NCBI GenBank assembly: GCA_934717675.1
Contig: CAKUYZ010000054.1
Coordinates: forward strand, 1-11,972
Direction of reading: 5' to 3'
Length of the DNA stretch: 11,972 bases
DNA from: an uncultured Bacteroidales bacterium
GTDB taxonomy: Bacteria; Bacteroidota; Bacteroidia; Bacteroidales; Marinilabiliaceae
Part shown: positions 1-4,756 of the stretch, one piece after another
Position numbering within the stretch: position 1 is the stretch's first letter
Layout: each line of letters opens with the position of its first letter
Notes under the pieces: model-generated
The model's input: only the letters and a program-made list of their open reading frames with translations
What the model was told of the DNA's origin: nothing
The model's database searches: none
Position numbers and translations under genes: made by a program

Positions 1-210
1 GAGGTGGACCGCGCCCTCAGCACCTTGACCGAGCGCGAGAGCGACATCATAAAGCTCTTCTTCGGCATAGGCTGCCAGGAGATGACGCTTGAGGAGATTG
101 GCGACAAATTTGGGCTGACGCGCGAGCGCGTACGCCAGATTAAAGAGAAGTCGATACGCCGCCTGCGTCAGAACTCGCGCTGCAGCTTGCTGAAAGACTA
201 CCTCGGATAG
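1..210 (+). CDS. rpoD: Housekeeping RNA polymerase sigma factor, C-terminal fragment (region 4)
   Basis: Partial gene: the window opens inside it and only the last 69 codons plus a TAG stop are present. The product is the primary sigma-70 factor that directs RNA polymerase to housekeeping promoters. The fragment is region 4. The stretch EIGDKFGLTRERVRQIKEK is the region 4.2 helix-turn-helix that reads the upstream promoter element, followed by RRLRQ and a short tail ending in DYLG. FFGIGCQEMTLEEIG ahead of it is very close to the RpoD of Bacteroides and Prevotella, as I remember those sequences. Regions 1 to 3 lie outside the window. Frame and identity are clear. A strong terminator follows 52 bases after the stop, so this is the end of its transcription unit. 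An alternative group 2 sigma is unlikely, since Bacteroidota usually carry a single RpoD of this type. Confidence 0.95.
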   Translation, partial: EVDRALSTLTERESDIIKLFFGIGCQEMTLEEIGDKFGLTRERVRQIKEKSIRRLRQNSRCSLLKDYLG

Positions 211-262
211 TCGCCTAGCGGACGCAGAGGCCCGAGAGTCGGCTTGAGACGCAAGATAATTG

Positions 263-308
263 GCCCGCCGCAGACCTTGAAAATGGTCTGTGGCGGGCTT
301 TGTTTTTT
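263..308 (+). terminator. Intrinsic terminator after rpoD
   Basis: A 14-bp stem pairs 263-276 with 285-298, with one G-T wobble. The loop is 8 bases (277-284) and the stem is followed by TTTGTTTTTT at 299-308. It is GC-rich with a long T tract, so a textbook Rho-independent terminator that separates rpoD from the peptidase gene. Confidence 0.93.
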
Positions 309-435
309 AGTGAGACGCAGACACAAGAGGGTAACAGACACAACAGTTTAGGCACTTTAAAGAGAGAATCTGGAAGAAAAATGCCTAACTTTACGCCATT
401 ATCGTTATTTGTTTAACACATAAGAGACACGCAGA

Positions 436-1641
436 ATGATAAAAAGACTTAGCGCGCTGTCTTTGGCGGCCATGATGCTGGCCAACGGGGCCACGGCGCA
501 AGAGAAAGAGGAGAAGAAGGCCGACGAGGGTTTCGTCTTCACCACAGTGAAAGAGATCCCCATCACCTCCATCAAGAACCAGAACAAGAGCGGCACGTGC
601 TGGGCATACTCCAGCCTTGGCTTCTTCGAGGCCGAGCTGCTCCGCATGGGCAAGGGCGAGCATGACCTCTGCGAGATGTATTTGGCCCACAAGACGTATG
701 AGGACAGGGCCACGGCCAGCGTCCGCCTGCACGGCGACATATCCTTTACCGAGGGCGGCAGCTTCAACGACGCTGTGTATTGCATGCGCCACTACGGCAT
801 GATCCCCGAGACGGCCATGCCGCAGCCTGGCACCCCGTATGGCGACACCTTGGCCAACTTCACCGAGATGTGGCCCGTGGTGAACGGCATTGTTGACGGC
901 ATCAACAAGGGCAAGCAGAAAAAGCTGACGCCGGCGTGGCACAAGGGCGTGGTGGCCGTGCTGGACACTTATCTGGGCGCGGTGCCTGAGACGTTCACCG
1001 TCAACGGCAAGACCTACACCCCCAAGAGCTATCAGGAGAGCCTGGGCTTGAACATGGACGACTACGTCTCCCTCACCTCATTCACCCACCACCCATTCTA
1101 CGAGCAGTTCATCATTGAGGTGCAGGACAACTGGCGTTGGGGCCAGAGCTACAACCTGCCCATTGATGAGTTCATGGCCGTGATGGAGAACGCCGTGGAC
1201 AAGGGCTACACCTTCGCGTGGGGCGCGGACGTGAGCGAGACGGGCTTCACGCGCGACGGCATTGCCGTATGCCCCGACGTGGAGCACGGAGCCGACATCA
1301 CGGGATCCGACATGGCCAAATGGACGGGCCTCAACATAATGGAGAAGCGCAAAGAGCTGACCAAGAGGCCGTTGCCAGAGATTACCGTGACGCAGGAGAC
1401 ACGCCAAGAGGCTTATGACAACTGGGAGACGACAGACGACCACGGGATGCTCATCTACGGCTTGGCAAAAGACCAGAACGGCAAGGAGTATTTCATGGTG
1501 AAGAACTCGTGGGGCAAGGCCGGCAAATATGACGGCGTGTGGTACGCATCCAAGACCTTTGTGAAATATAAGACCCTCAACATTTTGGTTCACAAAGACG
1601 CCATTCCCAAAGACATCCGTAAGAAACTCGGCATAAAGTAA
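436..1641 (+). CDS. Secreted C1B family cysteine peptidase (aminopeptidase C / bleomycin hydrolase-like)
   Basis: 401 residues. The protein resembles the C1B branch of papain-like peptidases (PepC, bleomycin hydrolase), which trim N-terminal residues from peptides. All catalytic parts are visible: oxyanion Gln49 and nucleophile Cys55 in QNKSGTCWAYS, His336 in DDHGM, and Asn357 in KNSWG. Residues 1-21 form a signal peptide (KR, then a hydrophobic stretch, ending ATA before Q22), and a Lys/Glu-rich linker follows, so the enzyme is probably periplasmic or surface-bound rather than cytosolic like classical PepC. At about 400 residues it is somewhat shorter than typical PepC (around 440-470). The gene stands alone between two terminators. 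The best promoter-like matches upstream (386-393, 404-411) are imperfect and lack a good -33 partner. Peptide scavenging is an inference. Family assignment is firm, exact specificity is not. Confidence 0.9.
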   Translation: MIKRLSALSLAAMMLANGATAQEKEEKKADEGFVFTTVKEIPITSIKNQNKSGTCWAYSSLGFFEAELLRMGKGEHDLCEMYLAHKTYEDRATASVRLHGDISFTEGGSFNDAVYCMRHYGMIPETAMPQPGTPYGDTLANFTEMWPVVNGIVDGINKGKQKKLTPAWHKGVVAVLDTYLGAVPETFTVNGKTYTPKSYQESLGLNMDDYVSLTSFTHHPFYEQFIIEVQDNWRWGQSYNLPIDEFMAVMENAVDKGYTFAWGADVSETGFTRDGIAVCPDVEHGADITGSDMAKWTGLNIMEKRKELTKRPLPEITVTQETRQEAYDNWETTDDHGMLIYGLAKDQNGKEYFMVKNSWGKAGKYDGVWYASKTFVKYKTLNILVHKDAIPKDIRKKLGIK

Positions 1642-1663
1642 GCCACAGGCTGAAGAAGAAAGC

Positions 1664-1702
1664 AAAGGCCGTGTCAATCAGAAGATTGACACGGCCTTTT
1701 GT
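1664..1702. terminator. Bidirectional intrinsic terminator between convergent genes
   Basis: A perfect 16-bp stem pairs 1664-1679 with 1684-1699, with an AGAA tetraloop at 1680-1683. The outer base pairs are A-T, so each strand runs into a T-rich tail: TTTT then GTCTTT on the plus strand, and TTTGCTTTCTTCTT on the minus strand. It sits 22 bases after the peptidase stop and 45 bases before the end of the oppositely oriented kinase gene, so it probably serves both. Confidence 0.92.
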
Positions 1703-1744
1703 CTTTCGCAAGGCGGCGGGCGAGACCCGCTGTTTCGGCATGGC

Positions 1745-3412
1745 TTAGTCGTAGACAAACGAGCTGCCGCCGACAAACTCCCTAAGGAGCGATGTGGGCG
1801 GGATGGTGTCGGCCCCGAGGGGCTGGAAATATCCGAGGAAGCGCAGCAGCCTCTTGGCCTCGGCATAGTGCGGAGAGACCCTCTTGACCTCGAGGAGCAG
1901 CGGCTCAGCCTTGACTTTGAGGACGGCCAGCTCGTAGAGCGTGCAAGAGTTGAACATGACGTCGGCCTCTTCCTGATTGGTGTAGATGAACTTGTCCTCG
2001 CCTCGGCGCACGCTGGGCCACATGGCTATGGTGGCCTCGGCGTTGTGGCCACGGTTATAATAGTCCCTTACAATTCGGCGAATGAGCCTATTGTCCGTGG
2101 TGTGGATTCGCGTGAGCTGGTCGAAGTTGATGCCCGCGAGAGGTGCCACATATATGCGGAACTTGTTAGCCTCAGGAATCATGGGCGTGAGCGCCGGAGT
2201 GAGGCCGTGCGTCCCCTCAATGACAATGACGCTCTTGGAGTCGAGTTTCAGCATGGTGCCATCATACTCGCGCTCGCCTTTCTTGAAGTTATATTTCGGG
2301 ATTTCCACCTCCTCGCCCCTCATCAGAGCCAAGAGTTGCTCGTTGAAGAGCTTGACGTCTATGGCCTCCACTGCCTCGAAATCGTAGTTGCCGTCGGCAT
2401 CGCGCGGGGTGTCGGCGCGGTTGACGAAATAATTGTCTATGGAGAGATTTACGGGCGTGATGCCGTTGAGAACAAGCTGCACGGCGAGCCTTTTGCTAAA
2501 CGTTGTCTTGCCACTGGACGATGGGCCGGCAATGAGGACCACCTTGACGTCTTTCCGCCTCTCGGCTACCATGTCGGCAATGTCGGCAATCTTCTTCTCG
2601 TGGAGGGCCTCCGCCACCTGAATGAGCTTGCGCCCGTCTCCGCGGGCGATGGCGTCGTTGAGGTCGGCCAGGCGGCGGATGCCAAGCAGGTTCTGAATCT
2701 TGTCAAATTCCAGAAACGTGGCGAACATCTTGTTTTGATGCGTCATTGGGGCCACGACCTCCGGCGTGACCTCATCTGGCAGCTGGAGCAGAAGGCCGCT
2801 GAAGAACTCTTTGAGGTCGAAGACAGAGACAATGGACGTTCGCGGCGCCAAGTCTCCGTAGAGCACGGCGCTCTTGCCCAGCAGCGTATGGACGGCCGTG
2901 TAGATCTCGCCGTGCTGGGTGAGCAGCCGTCTGGTGTCTGGCATATCGTCAAGGATTTTCAGAGCGTCCTCGGTCATCATCTCTCGCCTCTCAATGGGCA
3001 GGTCGGCCTCGGCTATGTCGCACAGGCGCGCCTTGAGGCTGTCAGTCTGCGCGGTGGTGGGGTCGAGCCTCCGCCCGTCTTTGCGCAGCTCGCAATAAAT
3101 GCCTTTGGAGACAGAGTGAAGGATCTCAAGCTCCACCCCTGGCATGAGCTCAGACACAGCCACGTGGAGCATGAGCACCAGGGAGCGGACATACATGCGC
3201 CGACCCTCCGGGTGAAGGATGTCAAAAAACTCCACCCTTTTGGGCTGAAAGATGCGATATGAGAGCCCGACGCATTTATTATTGACCGCCGCGCCCAGAA
3301 TGGAATATTTGAGCTTGACACCTAGAGTGACGGCCAGCTCCGCGAGCGTCTGACCGGGCAAGACATCGACAGTCTTGCCAAGGTTGACGCAATCTATCTG
3401 AACTTTATCCAT
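1745..3412 (-). CDS. Nucleoside (uridine) kinase with N-terminal TGS / ThrRS-like domains
   Basis: 555 residues from ATG 3412. The C-terminal half is a P-loop kinase of the uridine kinase/phosphoribulokinase family, expected to phosphorylate uridine or cytidine in pyrimidine salvage. The Walker A motif is GPSSSGKT at 296-303, the substrate-side motif SIDNYF is at 324-329, and VIVIEGTHGL near 395-404 is the Walker B strand. Residues 1-60 resemble a TGS domain, and 67-200 resemble the second additional domain of threonyl-tRNA synthetase. The HxxxH metal motif of that domain is not intact (H67 and H83 are far apart), so tRNA editing is unlikely. This fused form of about 550 residues is known in Bacteroidota, usually annotated as nucleoside kinase. 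Reading could extend to 3655, but that extension has no family look and lies upstream of a good promoter, so 3412 is preferred. The role of the N-terminal part is unknown. Confidence 0.9.
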   Translation of the reverse strand: MDKVQIDCVNLGKTVDVLPGQTLAELAVTLGVKLKYSILGAAVNNKCVGLSYRIFQPKRVEFFDILHPEGRRMYVRSLVLMLHVAVSELMPGVELEILHSVSKGIYCELRKDGRRLDPTTAQTDSLKARLCDIAEADLPIERREMMTEDALKILDDMPDTRRLLTQHGEIYTAVHTLLGKSAVLYGDLAPRTSIVSVFDLKEFFSGLLLQLPDEVTPEVVAPMTHQNKMFATFLEFDKIQNLLGIRRLADLNDAIARGDGRKLIQVAEALHEKKIADIADMVAERRKDVKVVLIAGPSSSGKTTFSKRLAVQLVLNGITPVNLSIDNYFVNRADTPRDADGNYDFEAVEAIDVKLFNEQLLALMRGEEVEIPKYNFKKGEREYDGTMLKLDSKSVIVIEGTHGLTPALTPMIPEANKFRIYVAPLAGINFDQLTRIHTTDNRLIRRIVRDYYNRGHNAEATIAMWPSVRRGEDKFIYTNQEEADVMFNSCTLYELAVLKVKAEPLLLEVKRVSPHYAEAKRLLRFLGYFQPLGADTIPPTSLLREFVGGSSFVYD

Positions 3413-3468
3413 AAAGCCCTGTATTGTGTATGGTTTCTGCACTTCTCGCGTGGGAGAACTTTCCCTCA

Positions 3469-3501
3469 CAAATATAACAAAAATGAAGCCGCCCCCCCAA
3501 G
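3469..3501 (-). promoter_or_regulatory. Bacteroidota-type promoter of the nucleoside kinase gene
   Basis: On the minus strand, CTTG (3501-3498) is followed after 21 bases by TATATTTG (3476-3469). The -7 element matches TAnnTTTG fully, the -33 element matches TTTG in three of four positions, and the spacer is within the usual 19-21. Transcription would start near 3463, giving a leader of about 50 bases before ATG 3412. The spacer begins inside a run of seven G's. Confidence 0.65.
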
Positions 3502-3570
3502 CGTCAAGGCCAATGGAGAAAAAGCCATTCTCAAAAAAACGCGAGAAAAACAGATTTGCAATACGTGTTT

Positions 3571-3580
3571 CAAGCGCTTG
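3571..3580. promoter_or_regulatory. Ten-base perfect palindrome, possible operator
   Basis: CAAGCGCTTG reads the same on both strands. It lies in the divergent region upstream of the small ORF and fecR. Just upstream, CAGATTTG at 3551-3558 matches the -7 consensus in all but one fixed position, so the palindrome would fall about 10 bases after the predicted start of transcription. The -33 element is poor. Promoter and operator roles are both inferences. Confidence 0.25.
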
Positions 3581-3611
3581 CGTTGTCTTATGTGCGAAAA
3601 CTGAAAGCAAA

Positions 3612-3645
3612 CGGGCCGCGCGAGACCGCGAACCTCGCACGCCCG
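3612..3645 (+). other. Imperfect hairpin in the leader of the small ORF
   Basis: The arms 3612-3616/3641-3645 (CGGGC/GCCCG) and 3620-3624/3634-3638 (GCGAG/CTCGC) are separated by a 3x2 internal loop, with a 9-base apical loop. There is no T tract, so it is not a simple terminator. It ends 25 bases before ATG 3671, leaving an A-rich ribosome-landing stretch free. A role in leader stability or translation control is possible but unproven. Confidence 0.3.
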
Positions 3646-3670
3646 ACAACAACAAGATACAGGCTCACGT

Positions 3671-3838
3671 ATGGAGTTCATATTCGAATTGTTCGCCGAA
3701 ATGCTCGGCGGTGAGGAGGCGCAGTCAGAGGGGTTGCGCCAAGAGGAGACGACCCACGCCACCGAGGCGGCGACAGAAGTGACCGAGCAGCCGGAGGTGC
3801 AGCCCGTGAACATTTTCAACGTGGTCAACTTCCACTAA
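3671..3838 (+). CDS. Small acidic 55-residue ORF directly upstream of fecR, function unknown
   Basis: I do not recognise this product. It starts MEFIFELFAEMLGGEEAQ, continues with a Glu/Thr/Gln-rich and probably disordered middle (residues 15-45), and ends PVNIFNVVNFH. The first 12 residues could form an amphipathic helix and the last 10 are hydrophobic, so both ends look like binding segments joined by an acidic linker. There is no signal peptide, cysteine pair or sigma-factor motif. The start is preceded by an A-rich stretch (ACAACAACAAGATAC) of the kind favoured in this phylum. The stop codon is fused to a strong Shine-Dalgarno sequence for fecR 11 bases downstream, so the two are probably translated together. 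It occupies the slot where an ECF sigma gene normally lies. It could be a regulatory peptide, an accessory to FecR, or only a leader that opens the fecR start site. Confidence 0.5.
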   Translation: MEFIFELFAEMLGGEEAQSEGLRQEETTHATEAATEVTEQPEVQPVNIFNVVNFH

Positions 3839-3843
3839 GGAGG
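3837..3843 (+). promoter_or_regulatory. Canonical Shine-Dalgarno sequence for fecR, overlapping the upstream stop codon
   Basis: AAGGAGG shares its first two bases with the TAA stop of the 55-codon ORF and lies 6 bases before ATG 3850. Such full matches to the 16S tail are uncommon in Bacteroidota. The overlap with the stop codon suggests translational coupling, and it fixes the fecR start. Confidence 0.7.
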
Positions 3844-3849
3844 ATAAAA

Positions 3850-4722
3850 ATGAAACAGAGCAGCGACATAAGGCCAGACGCGGATCTCGAAGCCATATTG
3901 TCAAAGGCGGGCAACCCCACGACAGCCCTCAGGGTGGAGTGGCGCAAGGCTGCGGCTTGGAAGGCGGTTGAGAGACGCATTGGCGCACGGCGAGACGGCA
4001 AGTCGCATTCCGCTTGGCGCATCGTATGGCGAGTGGCGGCGGTGATGATTCCGCTCGCAATGGTGGCTCTCACGCTCATCTCTCGCGGCGCGGCAGAAGA
4101 GACGACTCTCTACGCCGCGACAGAACGCGCCGACACGTTCGCCCTGCCCGATGGCTCGACGGCGGTGTTGGGCAAAGGCTCGCAGTTGGCCTTCACCAAC
4201 GGCGGCAAAAGCCGCAAGGCCAAGCTCACTGGCATAGGCCTCTTTATGGTGCGCCATGACGAGGAGTGCCCATTTACCGTGCGCACTGGCGGGGCCGAGG
4301 TGCGCGTGCTTGGCACGACATTCTCCGTGGAGCATTGGCCCGGCGAGGAGCGCGTGCGCACAAGAGTTCAGCAGGGGCACGTCATGATGGCGACGGGGAG
4401 CGGAAGCGTGAACCTGTTGGCCGGAGAAGAAGCCACATGGGACGAGGGCAAGCTGCTAAAATTGACCTCGTCGTCGGGACCCGTCAAAATTGGCAGCCGC
4501 GAGATGACGTTTCACAAAGCGTCGCTCGCACAAGTGGTGGAAGAGTTGAAGACTTGCTACCACGGCGAGCTGAAGGGCGTGGACTTCCGCTGCTCGGCAG
4601 ACAGTGTGCTCATAACCACAAGTTTCAAGGATCAGACCTTGGCTAGCGTGGTGGAGGAGCTGAACATGCACTTCGACAAAAAACTTACCTTGCACAATGG
4701 TTATCTGACAATATCTGACTAA
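3850..4722 (+). CDS. FecR-type anti-sigma factor / transmembrane signal transducer with DUF4974
   Basis: 290 residues, normal to slightly short for the Bacteroidota family (about 300-340). FecR proteins hold an ECF sigma factor at the inner membrane and release or activate it when a TonB-dependent receptor signals. Residues 1-55 are the short cytoplasmic part. Residues 58-78 (VWRVAAVMIPLAMVALTLI) are the single membrane helix. Residues 84-180 are the FecR domain, with the signature LPDGSTAVLGKGSQLAF near 99-115 and VRVLGTTFSV at 151-160. Residues 217-288 match the C-terminal DUF4974 domain, which resembles the STN fold. The Gly155-Thr156 pair may correspond to the self-cleavage site described in related anti-sigma factors (inference). 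The start is fixed by the AAGGAGG sequence 6 bases upstream. The receptor gene follows after 34 bases. No ECF sigma gene is present on either side. Confidence 0.9.
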   Translation: MKQSSDIRPDADLEAILSKAGNPTTALRVEWRKAAAWKAVERRIGARRDGKSHSAWRIVWRVAAVMIPLAMVALTLISRGAAEETTLYAATERADTFALPDGSTAVLGKGSQLAFTNGGKSRKAKLTGIGLFMVRHDEECPFTVRTGGAEVRVLGTTFSVEHWPGEERVRTRVQQGHVMMATGSGSVNLLAGEEATWDEGKLLKLTSSSGPVKIGSREMTFHKASLAQVVEELKTCYHGELKGVDFRCSADSVLITTSFKDQTLASVVEELNMHFDKKLTLHNGYLTISD

Positions 4723-4756
4723 TTTAGCCTCAAACGTGGGGCCGGTACGGGTATCG

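Noticed and set aside
386..411. Possible promoter elements (TAACTTTA, GTTATTTG) before the C1B peptidase
   Set aside because: Each misses fixed positions of TAnnTTTG and neither has a TTTG at the right distance upstream, so they are too weak to list as a feature.
1868..3262. 464-codon plus-strand open frame opposite the nucleoside kinase
   Set aside because: Fully antisense to a well-recognised gene in a GC-rich sequence. The translation has no domain or membrane pattern, and such mirror frames are expected by codon bias.
3413..3655. 81-residue N-terminal extension of the nucleoside kinase
   Set aside because: It would cross the predicted kinase promoter, has no family similarity that I recognise, and ATG 3412 begins exactly at the TGS-like domain.
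4736..4756. GTG start giving seven extra residues on the TonB-dependent receptor
   Set aside because: ATG 4757 yields a normal signal peptide and the extra residues add nothing recognisable.
4723..4756. Separate promoter for the receptor gene (TAATTTAG next to the fecR stop)
   Set aside because: One fixed position of the -7 element is wrong and no -33 match lies at 19-21 bases. A common transcript with fecR is simpler.
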